From positions 930,001 to 994,000 of the forward strand of contig NZ_CALEJS010000016.1 of the NCBI RefSeq assembly GCF_937898475.1: a stretch of DNA of 64,000 nt. Direction: 5' to 3'. This document shows, in pieces, positions 8,213 through 15,939 of the stretch. The DNA is from an uncultured Chitinophaga sp. Its GTDB lineage: Bacteria; Bacteroidota; Bacteroidia; Chitinophagales; Chitinophagaceae. The notes beneath the pieces are model-generated. The model had not been told where the DNA came from. It saw only the letters and a list, made by a program, of their open reading frames with translations, and searched no databases. How positions within the stretch are numbered: position 1 is the stretch's first letter; the number at the start of each line of letters is the position of its first letter. A program made the position numbers and the translations under genes.

Positions 8213-8767
8213 ATGATCCAAACATCACGTTTACAGATATTACCGTGTTCCCTGCAGTACTTTGAAGCGCTGTTGCAGGGCAATGATGTTTTGGGAGAAC
8301 TCCTTGGCATTGATATCCCCGAATATTGGACCGAGTATCCCGAAATGGTGCTCGTAGCCTACGATAAACTCCGCAACGATCCTTCCATGCTGGGTTGGTT
8401 CTTTTACCTGGTAGTTCACCGCCTGGACAGGCGTCTTATAGGCGCAGGCGGTTTTAAAGGCCGCCCCAATGAAGAAGGAATTGTGGAAATAGGCTATGAA
8501 ATTGCTGCCGCCTACCGCGAGCAGGGTTACGGCACTGAACTGGCAGAAGCCCTTATCCGTTTTGCCTTTGGCCATCACTATGTGAACAAGGTTGTGGCCC
8601 ACACAGAAGAAGAGTACAACGCCTCCGTCAAGATCCTCCAGAAATCAGGCATGCACTTCGTAGGTGAAATATCCGATAAAGAGAATGACCAGCTATGGCA
8701 ATGGGCCATTACCCGGGAACAATACGAAGCCTTACTTGAAAAGAACACCCTTCAGAGCCGCTCATAG
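8213..8767 (+). CDS. GNAT-family N-acetyltransferase (RimJ/RimL-like)
   Basis: This is a 184-residue single-domain GNAT protein. It shows the fold order: MIQTSRLQILP first strand, the central LIGAGGFKGRPNEEGIVEIGYEI strands, and the acetyl-CoA loop AAYREQGYGTELAEALIRFAF, which fits the (Q/R)xxGxG/A pattern. A late NASVKILQKSGMHFVGE helix-strand follows, typical of the RimJ/RimL-like branch that acetylates protein N-termini or small molecules. The substrate is unknown. No operon partner is seen. About 160 bases separate it from the next gene. Confidence 0.85.
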   Translation: MIQTSRLQILPCSLQYFEALLQGNDVLGELLGIDIPEYWTEYPEMVLVAYDKLRNDPSMLGWFFYLVVHRLDRRLIGAGGFKGRPNEEGIVEIGYEIAAAYREQGYGTELAEALIRFAFGHHYVNKVVAHTEEEYNASVKILQKSGMHFVGEISDKENDQLWQWAITREQYEALLEKNTLQSRS

Positions 8768-8925
8768 ATACACACCACCCGCTGATCTTTGTCCCGCCGG
8801 CAGCCAATAGCTGCCGCTGATCCACTTTTTGCCGCTTGTTTCTTCCATTCCCTTATTTTTGGCCCCGCTGAGCCATAAGGCAGGCAACTACCAAAACAAC
8901 TACGCTTAACAAACAAAAACTAACA

Positions 8926-10068
8926 ATGAAAAAATGGATCCTGTGTGCTGCTTTCTTCTCCTGTACAGCAGCAATGGCACAAAACACCAACAAAGAGGGC
9001 AGCCAGTACCAGTTCACTACCATTAAAAACCTTGATGCCTACGATGTGCAGAACCAGGGCCGTACGGGTACCTGCTGGTCTTTTTCCGGCCTTTCTTTCT
9101 TTGAGTCTGAACTGCTGCACAACGGCAAAAATAAAGGCCTTAACCTCAGCGAAATGTTCGTAGTACGCAAGATGTACCCGCTCAAAGCCGCCAACTATGT
9201 ACGTATGCACGGTAAAGCCAACTTTGGCGAAGGCGGTGGCTTCCCCGATGATCTGTTATGTCTGCGCAAATACGGACTGGTGCCCCAGAACGTATATGAC
9301 GGCAACCGTGATAAAACCTATAACCACGCCGAAATGGAAAGCCTCCTGGAAGGCCTGGTAAAAACCATCGGCGCCAGTGAAAACGTGATCAATCCCAGCT
9401 GGCAGCAGGCATTCAACGGTGTGCTCAACGCCTATATGGGTGATGCGCCGGAGCAGTTCACCTTCAACGGTAAATCGTATACCCCGCAGAGCTTTGCAAA
9501 AGAACTGGGGCTGAATGCAGATGATTACGTGATCCTGACATCCTTCACCCATCATCCTTATTACGAGCAGTTTGTGCTGGAAGTGCCGGACAACTGGAAC
9601 TGGGAAAAAGTATACAACGTAACGCTCAATGATATGATCAGCATCGCTGAAAATGCCATCAACACCGGTTATACCATTGCCTGGGCTGCGGATGTAAGCG
9701 AAAAATACTTCAGCTTCCGCGACGGACTGGCCATAGTTCCTGAAAAAGACTGGGCAGATATGACACCCGATGAAAGGAAGAAAGTGTTTGAAATTCCCGG
9801 TAAGGAAAAAGAGATCACTCCGGAAGTACGCCAGCAGGCTTTTGACAACTTTGAAACGCAGGACGATCACGGCATGCACATCGTAGGTCTTGCCAAAGAC
9901 CAGAATGGCAACAAATACTTCCGCGTTAAAAACTCCTGGGGTACTGATAACCCGGGCAACGGTTACTTTTATGCATCTGTTCCCTACTTTGCATACAAAA
10001 CCACCAATATCATGGTAAATAAGAAAGCCATCCCGGCTGATATAGCGAAGAAAATGGGTATTAAATAA
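8926..10068 (+). CDS. secreted C1-family cysteine peptidase (bleomycin hydrolase/PepC-like)
   Basis: The 380-residue protein has a type I signal peptide (MKKWILCAAFFSCTAAMAQ), so it is exported. The papain-like triad is complete: Cys50 in QGRTGTCWSF, His318 in DHGMHIVG and Asn336 in RVKNSWGTDN. The Gln of the oxyanion hole precedes the Cys (QNQGRTGTC). The overall plan and the KNSWG ending fit the PepC/bleomycin hydrolase clan of aminopeptidases, although those are cytoplasmic; secreted versions are common in Bacteroidota. It probably trims peptides in the periplasm or outside. It is a single gene followed by a long inverted repeat. Confidence 0.88.
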   Translation: MKKWILCAAFFSCTAAMAQNTNKEGSQYQFTTIKNLDAYDVQNQGRTGTCWSFSGLSFFESELLHNGKNKGLNLSEMFVVRKMYPLKAANYVRMHGKANFGEGGGFPDDLLCLRKYGLVPQNVYDGNRDKTYNHAEMESLLEGLVKTIGASENVINPSWQQAFNGVLNAYMGDAPEQFTFNGKSYTPQSFAKELGLNADDYVILTSFTHHPYYEQFVLEVPDNWNWEKVYNVTLNDMISIAENAINTGYTIAWAADVSEKYFSFRDGLAIVPEKDWADMTPDERKKVFEIPGKEKEITPEVRQQAFDNFETQDDHGMHIVGLAKDQNGNKYFRVKNSWGTDNPGNGYFYASVPYFAYKTTNIMVNKKAIPADIAKKMGIK

Positions 10069-10077
10069 TGTTTGAAG

Positions 10078-10136
10078 GTTTGAGGGTTTGAAATTCTGAC
10101 ACGTTCAAGTGCATTTAGACTTTCAAACCCTCAAAC
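10078..10136. repeat. 16-bp perfect inverted repeat, TTTGAGGGTTTGA type
   Basis: The arms 10078-10093 (GTTTGAGGGTTTGAAA) and 10121-10136 are exact reverse complements separated by 27 bases. The element lies between convergent genes. A related but imperfect copy is at 35150-35227. The sequence could form a hairpin on either strand, though neither side has a good T-run, so a dispersed repeat is as likely as a terminator. Confidence 0.7.
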
Positions 10137-10143
10137 GTTTAAA

Positions 10144-10422
10144 CTATTTCCCCTCTCTCTTTTGGGTATACTCGTAGTTTCCCAGTCTTAGCTTCACCGG
10201 TACCCCTGTCCGCTTTTCCCAGTCCCATTCCTTTTTACAGAAATACCCGAAATGCTGGCGGTAATAGCCGTCAGGTGCAATACTGCTTGTGGGTGTAAGC
10301 AGATAAGCCGGTAAAGGCGCATGGAGCGCTGTATCGGCCAGGTGCGCAGGTCTGAGGGATTGGGCGCCCGCCATGGCGGTGGTGAGCAGAAAGATTGTTA
10401 TGAATAAGATTCGTTGCATCAT
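10144..10422 (-). CDS. small secreted hypothetical protein (92 aa)
   Basis: I do not recognise the family. It begins with a clean signal peptide (MMQRILFITIFLLTTAMAGAQS). The mature part is about 70 residues, with a Pro/Thr-rich stretch (LPAYLLTPTSSIAPDGYY) followed by an aromatic, charged segment (FGYFCKKEWDWEKRTGVP) and ends RLGNYEYTQKREGK. There is one Cys. Its ATG lies 15 bases after the stop of the YrdC-like gene, so the two are likely one transcript. The function is unknown, presumably periplasmic. Confidence 0.6.
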   Translation of the reverse strand: MMQRILFITIFLLTTAMAGAQSLRPAHLADTALHAPLPAYLLTPTSSIAPDGYYRQHFGYFCKKEWDWEKRTGVPVKLRLGNYEYTQKREGK

Positions 10423-10437
10423 CTAAAGGTCGTTTGT

Positions 10438-11067
10438 TTATAAGATCTTAAGCCCCAATACTTCAGTGCTGCCCGCGCCTTCCCTGACCAGTTCCGGTTC
10501 AGGCCCGCTGAAGTCTATCACGGTACTGAAGGTGGTGCCACCCGTACCGCCATCTACCACAATATCCACTATCTTCCCGAATTTTTCATAAATGATCTCC
10601 GGGTCAGTGTATTCTTCCACGTAGTGCTCTATCGGGAGAGATGTACTCATTACCGGGTTGCCCAACTCCTTTACAATCGTACGGCAGATATTGTTGTCCG
10701 GCACACGGATACCTACTGTGTCTTTCTTCGTTTTCAGCATCCTGGGCACCTGTTTGCTGGCCTGCAGTATAAACGTATAAGGCCCGGGCAAGGCTGCTTT
10801 CAGCATGCGGAATACAGGCGTATCTACACTCTTGGCATAATCAGACAGATGGCTGAGGTCATGACAGATAAAGGAGAACTGTGCCTTCTTAGGATCTATC
10901 TGTTTGATGCGGCAAATACGTTCTATCGCCTTGGGATGGGAGATATCGCAACCCATGGCATACACCGTATCTGTTGGGTAAATAATCACCCCGCCGCCCT
11001 GCAGACAACTGATGATTGTTTTTAAATGGCGGGGATTCGGATTTTGCGGATGGACGTTCAAAAGCAT
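10438..11067 (-). CDS. Sua5/YciO/YrdC-family protein (threonylcarbamoyl-AMP synthase-like)
   Basis: The 209-residue protein has the YrdC-domain signatures: GGGVIIYPTDTVYAMGCDI near the N-terminus, the KxR-type basic segment (CRIKQIDPKKAQFSF), LPGPYTFIL in the middle and VGIRVPDN plus STSLPIEH further on. YrdC/Sua5 proteins make threonylcarbamoyl-AMP for tRNA t6A. The SFICHDLSHLSDYAKS segment and the short length are more like the YciO branch, whose exact role is less certain. The start is the ATG at 11067. It is divergent from mtgA. Confidence 0.85.
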   Translation of the reverse strand: MLLNVHPQNPNPRHLKTIISCLQGGGVIIYPTDTVYAMGCDISHPKAIERICRIKQIDPKKAQFSFICHDLSHLSDYAKSVDTPVFRMLKAALPGPYTFILQASKQVPRMLKTKKDTVGIRVPDNNICRTIVKELGNPVMSTSLPIEHYVEEYTDPEIIYEKFGKIVDIVVDGGTGGTTFSTVIDFSGPEPELVREGAGSTEVLGLKIL

Positions 11068-11104
11068 GAATTCCGATTGAATGATTAAAAATTACCTTTC
11101 ATAA

Positions 11105-11112
11105 CAAAGGTA
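11105..11112 (-). promoter_or_regulatory. -7 element of the YrdC-like gene
   Basis: Read on the minus strand, TACCTTTG is an exact TAnnTTTG match 37 bases before the ATG at 11067. On the other strand, TAACTTTC at 11139-11146 is a one-mismatch candidate for mtgA. Confidence 0.45.
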
Positions 11113-11177
11113 GTACCATTTCTTAAACTAAAATTTCCCTAACTTTCGTCCCGATTTTTTCTAAACCTGACAACTGG

Positions 11178-11888
11178 ATGGAATTAAAAGGCATTGTTCC
11201 CAGAACATGGCGAAAAGTAAAACGTATACTGCTGATAATGTTCATTGCTCAATTTGTTTACATTATCCTCCTGCGCTGGGTCAATCCGCCAATCACCCTT
11301 ACCATGATCTCCAGCTGGTTCAGTCTCTGGGGTACAGATAAGCACTTCAAAAAGAAATGGGCCAATACAGCAGAGATATCAAAGTATGCCAAGCTTGCTG
11401 TGATTGCCAGTGAAGACCAGCTCTTCCCCGATCACGATGGGTTCGACTTCAAATCCATTGAAAAAGCCATGAAGCACAACCAGAAAAGCAAAAAGATCAG
11501 GGGCGCAAGCACCATCAGCCAGCAGGTAGCAAAAAATGTATTCCTGTGGCAGGGGAGAGGTTGGTTCCGCAAAGGCCTGGAAGTGTACTTTACCTTCATG
11601 ATAGAAAAGATCTGGGGCAAGCGCCGCATACTGGAAGTATACCTGAACGTAGCAGAGATGGGTGAGGGCATCTTTGGAATAGAAGCCGCCTCCCGGGAAT
11701 ATTATTTCAAACCTTCCATTAATCTCAGTCGTGAACAGGCCGCTATGATCGCCGCCTGCCTGCCCAACCCGGTTAAATATACCGTGGTACCGCCTGCACG
11801 CATCACCAGCTGGCGTCAGCGCAGGATCTTACAGCAGATGCGCAACATCGCTGCCGATCCGGATATTGCGGCACTGATCAAAGAATAA
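11178..11888 (+). CDS. mtgA: monofunctional peptidoglycan glycosyltransferase
   Basis: This is a 236-residue GT51 enzyme with a single N-terminal membrane anchor (RILLIMFIAQFVYIILL, residues about 15-32). GT51 motifs follow in order: the catalytic Glu in VIASEDQLFPDHDGFD, the RGASTISQQVAKNVFLW segment, KRRILEVYLNVAEMG and AASREYYF. It polymerises lipid II glycan strands at the periplasmic face without a transpeptidase domain. The length and layout match MtgA. Its last 11 bases overlap the end of the convergent nadR-like gene. Confidence 0.95.
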   Translation: MELKGIVPRTWRKVKRILLIMFIAQFVYIILLRWVNPPITLTMISSWFSLWGTDKHFKKKWANTAEISKYAKLAVIASEDQLFPDHDGFDFKSIEKAMKHNQKSKKIRGASTISQQVAKNVFLWQGRGWFRKGLEVYFTFMIEKIWGKRRILEVYLNVAEMGEGIFGIEAASREYYFKPSINLSREQAAMIAACLPNPVKYTVVPPARITSWRQRRILQQMRNIAADPDIAALIKE

Positions 11889-12396
11889 GCTTATTAACGG
11901 CGGCTATGGCCGCCTTTTCTCTTTCTTCATAGCTTCCCCTGATGTCTGCCCAGGGAACCCCTGCATTCACCACAATATCGCGGTAAATACGATAGAAATA
12001 CTCCCGCATCCCGGGGTCAGGATACTCCCTTTGCGGATCTTCCTCCCAGGGGATATCTATATAAGTAAGCAGGTAAAGATCATACGGCCGGGTGGCTATC
12101 TGTTCCAGTATACGGGGGTCTGCCTGCCCGTATTTGTGCTCGCTCCACACCTTCAGCACATACAGGTCTGTATCGCAGATCAGCAGCTTGTTGGCCCGCT
12201 CAGCCATCTGGTCTTCCAGCTGCAGCTGTCCTTTGGCAATCTCCCACAGATCGTGCTGTTCATAGGGGCGCCCCAGTTCTTCCAGGTACCCCCGTGCATA
12301 CTCGGGAGTCCACACCGTATGAAAGTGCGCCGCCAGCTTTTCACTGAGTGTGCTCTTACCAGTGGACTCGGGTCCTATTACAACTACCTTCTTCAT
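11878..12396 (-). CDS. NadR-type nicotinamide riboside kinase / ATPase
   Basis: From the ATG at 12396 this is a 172-residue P-loop protein. The Walker A motif GPESTGKST lies at residues 7-15, the form typical of the kinase domain of NadR. It continues with VWTPEYARGYLEELG, a LLICDTDLYVLKVWSEHKYG segment and DLYLLTYIDIPWEEDPQR. It lacks the NMN adenylyltransferase and DNA-binding domains of enterobacterial NadR, so it should phosphorylate nicotinamide riboside to NMN. The start overlaps the end of pnuC in an ATGA (12393-12396), which couples transport to phosphorylation. The 3' end overlaps mtgA by 11 bases. Confidence 0.85.
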   Translation of the reverse strand: MKKVVVIGPESTGKSTLSEKLAAHFHTVWTPEYARGYLEELGRPYEQHDLWEIAKGQLQLEDQMAERANKLLICDTDLYVLKVWSEHKYGQADPRILEQIATRPYDLYLLTYIDIPWEEDPQREYPDPGMREYFYRIYRDIVVNAGVPWADIRGSYEEREKAAIAAVNKLIL

Positions 12397-13013
12397 GCAG
12401 CTTGTTCCTCCCATATTTTTTTCCAGCTGAAGTAACCCATTACCGCTACAATGAACAAAAAGATGGTGAGCAGGGCCGTAGGCAACAGCTTCTTATGGAA
12501 CAGCAGGGGGATGGCCGCCAGGTTGGATATATTCAGCACGATCCAGTTCTCGATTTTTCTTTTGGCCAGCAGCCACATACCGCTGCAGGCGGTAGCAGAA
12601 ACAAAGGCATCTGCCAGGGGCACGTCTGAATTGGAAAAGTTCTTCAGCAGCAGGTAAAATACTGCCCAGCCAAGCCCCGCAATGAGGGTGGCAATGGTCC
12701 ATTCCCGGCGACTGGCCCACGCAACGGCAGGGGTATGCTGCTGTTTATCTTTATGGGCCCAGTGATACCATCCATACACGCTCATCACAAAATAATAGGC
12801 ATTCAGGGTGGCTTCCGCATACAGCCTGAACTGTTCGCGGGATAACAGGTACGTATATATGCCCGTGCTAACCAATCCGGTAGGGTACAGCCAGATGCTG
12901 TTCTGTTTACTGCAGATAACGCTGATAGCGCCAAACAGCGCAGCAACTATTTCCAGCCAGCTCATGGCATGAATGCCCTCCAGCAGGCTTTGGTATATGG
13001 CCTGAAAATTCAT
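12393..13013 (-). CDS. pnuC: PnuC-family nicotinamide riboside transporter
   Basis: From the ATG at 13013 this is a 206-residue membrane protein. It shows the PnuC plan of several helices with Trp-rich loops: EIVAALFGAISVICSKQNSIWLYPTGLVSTGIYTYLL, the YYFVMSVYGWYHW motif and a middle WLLAKRKIENWIVL segment. PnuC proteins take up nicotinamide riboside by facilitated diffusion, driven by the downstream kinase. Here that kinase is translationally coupled through an ATGA overlap. A terminator-like hairpin lies just upstream, so a promoter must be close to the start. TATTTTTG at 13026-13033 on the minus strand fits a -7 element but would leave almost no leader. Confidence 0.9.
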   Translation of the reverse strand: MNFQAIYQSLLEGIHAMSWLEIVAALFGAISVICSKQNSIWLYPTGLVSTGIYTYLLSREQFRLYAEATLNAYYFVMSVYGWYHWAHKDKQQHTPAVAWASRREWTIATLIAGLGWAVFYLLLKNFSNSDVPLADAFVSATACSGMWLLAKRKIENWIVLNISNLAAIPLLFHKKLLPTALLTIFLFIVAVMGYFSWKKIWEEQAA

Positions 13014-13026
13014 GGTGCAAATATGC

Positions 13027-13060
13027 AAAAATAAAAAAGCACAGCCGCTAAGACTGTGCT
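13027..13060 (-). terminator. intrinsic terminator after the Nfu-like gene
   Basis: Read on the minus strand, AGCACAG pairs with CTGTGCT (13038-13044 and 13054-13060) around a 9-base loop, followed by a T-rich run (13037 down to 13027). It lies between the Fe-S scaffold gene and pnuC, so these are probably separate units. Confidence 0.75.
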
Positions 13061-13093
13061 CCTTTTAACACTATCATTCTTCTCAACTATGGC

Positions 13094-13687
13094 TTATTCT
13101 GCTTCTGCCACTACTTCCCTTACTTCAGGTATCATGCGCTTCATCATCCCTTCAATACCTGCTTTCAGGGTGATCATGGAAGAAGGGCAACCGGAGCAGG
13201 AACCCTGCAACATCAGTTTCACTACACCTTCGTTATAGTCTTTGAACTGAATGGCGCCGCCATCCATTTCAACGGCAGGCTTCACATAGTTCTCCAGTAA
13301 TTCTTTGATACGTTTTACCACATCGCTGTCATCAGCACTCACTTCATTGCTGGCGGCCGCCTTTACAACGATCTCGTCTTCATTGATCACCGGGCGGTTA
13401 TCTTCCAGGTATTCTTTCAGGAAAGCCTTTACCGTGGGAATGATGTCCATCCAGTCCGTCTCAGCGGTCTTGGTCAGGGTAACGAAATTGGCCATTATAA
13501 AAACGCCCTTAATGAAGGGGAAACTGAACAGCTCCGTTGCCAGGGGCGAAGGCTTCGCACTGGCCTCATCAGGGAAGTCGATGCTCTTACCGGGATACAG
13601 CAGTTTGTTGGCCACAAACTTCATTGTTTCCGGGTTCGGCGTCATTTCCGTATATATGCTGATGATGGGATTACCTGTTTTGATCAT
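13094..13687 (-). CDS. Nfu/NifU-type iron-sulfur cluster carrier
   Basis: This 197-residue protein has an N-terminal Nfu_N domain (YTEMTPNPETMKFVANK and DFPDEASAKPSPLATELF) and a C-terminal NifU-like domain with CSGC: Cys164 and Cys167 in GSCSGCPSSMITLKAGIE. Such proteins bind a cluster between two subunits and pass it to target proteins. The N-terminal TPNPETMKF text is the family's hallmark. It is probably monocistronic, with a -7 element about 30 bases before the ATG and a terminator hairpin after the stop. Confidence 0.92.
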   Translation of the reverse strand: MIKTGNPIISIYTEMTPNPETMKFVANKLLYPGKSIDFPDEASAKPSPLATELFSFPFIKGVFIMANFVTLTKTAETDWMDIIPTVKAFLKEYLEDNRPVINEDEIVVKAAASNEVSADDSDVVKRIKELLENYVKPAVEMDGGAIQFKDYNEGVVKLMLQGSCSGCPSSMITLKAGIEGMMKRMIPEVREVVAEAE

Positions 13688-13715
13688 TTTTTTCTTATTT
13701 AACGCTTAATCTACG

Positions 13716-13723
13716 CAAAGGTA
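13716..13723 (-). promoter_or_regulatory. -7 element of the Nfu-like gene
   Basis: Minus-strand TACCTTTG is an exact TAnnTTTG match 28 bases upstream of the ATG at 13687. No -33 box is clear. Confidence 0.45.
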
Positions 13724-13852
13724 GCAACTTTCGGCCAGAACTGGGAGTATAATTGACCCCGAATTCCATCGATTTTTGCAATAACCTTATAGGCAAATGA
13801 TTATATTCGTACAGAATAATGCATTTGTGCAAAGCCTTTAAACGATTTTCCC

Positions 13853-14368
13853 ATGCTATATAAAAAACTAGCCGCAAGCACCGAAAAAGCGCTGAATGAG
13901 CAGGTGCAGCTGGAAGCGGAGTCTTCCCAGTATTATCTCGCCATGGCTTCCTGGGCCGAAGTACAGGGTTATAATGGCATAGCCCAGTTCCTGTACCGCC
14001 ATTCAGACGAGGAGCGGGTACATATGCTCAAACTCATCCGTTTTATCAACGACCGCGGCGGTCATGGCATAGTACCCACACTTAAGCAACCGGCGGTAAC
14101 CTTTAAGAACATCCTGGAGATCTTTGAGCTGGTACTCAGCCACGAGATACTGGTATCTACAGAGATCAATAAACTGGTAGACCACTGCCTGCAGGAAAAG
14201 GATTATACCACGCACACCTTCCTGCAATGGTATGTAGCCGAGCAGATCGAAGAAGAAAAAATGGCTACTCAGATACTTGATAAACTGAAACTGATAGGAG
14301 AGGATAAAGGCGGTATGTACATCTTTGACCGCGATATGGCTACCCTGCAGACGGAAGACAGAAGATAA
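13853..14368 (+). CDS. ferritin (iron-storage protein)
   Basis: The 171-residue four-helix protein has non-haem ferritin ligands in order: LEAESSQYYLAMASWAE in helix A, DEERVHMLKL in helix B and EQIEEEKMATQIL in helix D. The typical FtnA segments RGGHGIVP and FLQWYVAEQIEEE are present. It oxidises Fe2+ and stores it as mineral in a 24-mer. Just 6 bases separate it from mgsA, so they may share a transcript. Iron regulation is likely for the family, but no Fur box was recognised. Confidence 0.92.
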   Translation: MLYKKLAASTEKALNEQVQLEAESSQYYLAMASWAEVQGYNGIAQFLYRHSDEERVHMLKLIRFINDRGGHGIVPTLKQPAVTFKNILEIFELVLSHEILVSTEINKLVDHCLQEKDYTTHTFLQWYVAEQIEEEKMATQILDKLKLIGEDKGGMYIFDRDMATLQTEDRR

Positions 14369-14374
14369 ACCAGT

Positions 14375-14827
14375 ATGCAATCTGCAAAGACTTTAAAGGC
14401 GCGTAAACGCGTGGCACTCATTGCCCACGATCATAAAAAGCCCGAGCTCATAGAATGGGCTGTTTATAATAAGGCGGTGTTAAGCCGTCATGAACTGTAT
14501 GCCACCGGCACTACCGGCAAGCTCCTGGAGGAACAGCTGGATGTGCCGGTGCGTAAAATGCTCAGCGGACCCCTGGGAGGCGATCAGCAGATCGGCGCCA
14601 TGGTGGCCCAGGGTGAGCTGGATGCCGTGATCTTCTTCTGGGATCCGATGGAAGCCCTGCCCCATGACCCGGACATAAAAGCCCTGCTGCGCCTTTGCGC
14701 CGTATGGAATATCCCGATGGCCTGTAACCGCACCACGGCAGATTTTCTGCTTACTTCACCCCTGATGCACCAGGATTATGAAGCCATTCTGCCGGATTAC
14801 TCCCAGTACCTGGGTAGAAAGGTTTAG
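14375..14827 (+). CDS. mgsA: methylglyoxal synthase
   Basis: The 150-residue protein matches MgsA throughout: LIAHDHKKPELI (the family His and Lys near the N-terminus), YATGTTGKLLEE (phosphate loop), SGPLGGDQQIGAMVA with the catalytic Asp, and FFWDPMEALPHDPDIKALLRL with the conserved His. It converts dihydroxyacetone phosphate to methylglyoxal, a bypass used when phosphorylated sugars accumulate. It is 6 bases downstream of ferritin. Its end overlaps the convergent DUF3500 gene by 4 bases. Confidence 0.95.
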   Translation: MQSAKTLKARKRVALIAHDHKKPELIEWAVYNKAVLSRHELYATGTTGKLLEEQLDVPVRKMLSGPLGGDQQIGAMVAQGELDAVIFFWDPMEALPHDPDIKALLRLCAVWNIPMACNRTTADFLLTSPLMHQDYEAILPDYSQYLGRKV

Positions 14828-15855
14828 TGAAGATGTGCTGCCTGGTAGTGCTCTTCCAGGGCGTCCCCGAAATCATTTTTCAGGTCGCGCAGCACGGTAT
14901 GCACATGGTTGCCGTTATTCTGGGTATTATCGTACTCAATAAGAATAGCGGGATTTTGTATCCGGTAATAATGACCTCCGCCCCAGGCATGTACACCAGC
15001 CCAGGCAAAATGCATCTTGTCCCAGCCGGCTGCCGAAATCTCCTTCAGCAGTAGGTCCGCATACAGCTTGGTATAATTATCAATATACACCCCCACCAGT
15101 TGTTTCAGTAATTGCTGTTGCCGCGCGGTCATTTCAGAGAAGGGCACTCCGGGCGGATCCAGCAGCATTGCTTTACGCCGGTTACCGGTTATAATATCAC
15201 CCGGGGCATTGCTTTGGATAATAGCCTGTTCCTGCTGCGATTTATCCAGTGCATTAAGCAGTTCAAAGCCCAGCACAGCTTCCTGTTTCAATACCTGCTT
15301 TCCCTTTTCCGGTCCCGAAGGCACAATGCCGGGGTTGGACCCCAGGAAAGCAGGGGTGCCCGCTGCCAGCTTGTTGTTAACGGAAGAGAAGTTTAATGCT
15401 ACATGATGACCTTCTATCCGCCAGCCCCATAACTTTTCACGCCCCGGCGTACCAAAAATGCTGATGTAATATTTACCCGGGTCCCGGTAATCATCGTCTG
15501 CACCCCGCCCTTCCAGTACTTTCAGCACATTCTCCAACGCAATAATGGAGGTAGCCTTTTGATACCCCTGGGCGCTCATACAGGTCTGCAGCAGGCGCAG
15601 GGCAGCCGCCTTCTGCCGGGCGTTCATCGCCTTTAAAGGCAAACCCTTCCGGGCTTTGGGCACAAAATGCCAGTTAAGTCGCTCAGCATCGTTATAGGCA
15701 AACATTGTCTGGCCTTTTGCACCTGCATCCAGCGTTTGCAGAAAAGCCTGTGCCGCAGCAGTGATATCGCCTGGCGCCTGCGCATGAACCATTAGATCTG
15801 TGAGTAATAATATCGCGGTCAGCAGTAAATTGTATACCAAAGGTTTCCGTAACAT
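14824..15855 (-). CDS. secreted DUF3500-family protein
   Basis: The 343-residue protein has an N-terminal signal-type hydrophobic segment ending in Ala-Gln-Ala (about residues 8-27). The mature part matches the DUF3500 family: LDAGAKGQTMFAYNDAERLNWHFVP, LNARQ-type segment (AMNARQKAAALRLL), YYISIFGTPG with WGWRIEGHHVALNF, and a late FAWAG with a YRIQNPAILIEYDNTQNNGNHVH segment. The conserved His and Asn suggest a metal or substrate site, but the family activity is unknown to me. It is a single gene divergent from the next one. Confidence 0.8.
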   Translation of the reverse strand: MLRKPLVYNLLLTAILLLTDLMVHAQAPGDITAAAQAFLQTLDAGAKGQTMFAYNDAERLNWHFVPKARKGLPLKAMNARQKAAALRLLQTCMSAQGYQKATSIIALENVLKVLEGRGADDDYRDPGKYYISIFGTPGREKLWGWRIEGHHVALNFSSVNNKLAAGTPAFLGSNPGIVPSGPEKGKQVLKQEAVLGFELLNALDKSQQEQAIIQSNAPGDIITGNRRKAMLLDPPGVPFSEMTARQQQLLKQLVGVYIDNYTKLYADLLLKEISAAGWDKMHFAWAGVHAWGGGHYYRIQNPAILIEYDNTQNNGNHVHTVLRDLKNDFGDALEEHYQAAHLH

Positions 15856-15939
15856 ATACGTGGAATTTCTTCCAACAAAATAATAAAATCCATTTACTTA
15901 TTTTCGCAGTTTTAGCAGCTTAAAGTAATTGCTTTGTTG

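Noticed and set aside
13014..13093. Riboswitch upstream of pnuC
   Set aside because: The gap holds only a terminator hairpin and a short AT-rich leader, too small for a known NAD or TPP riboswitch.
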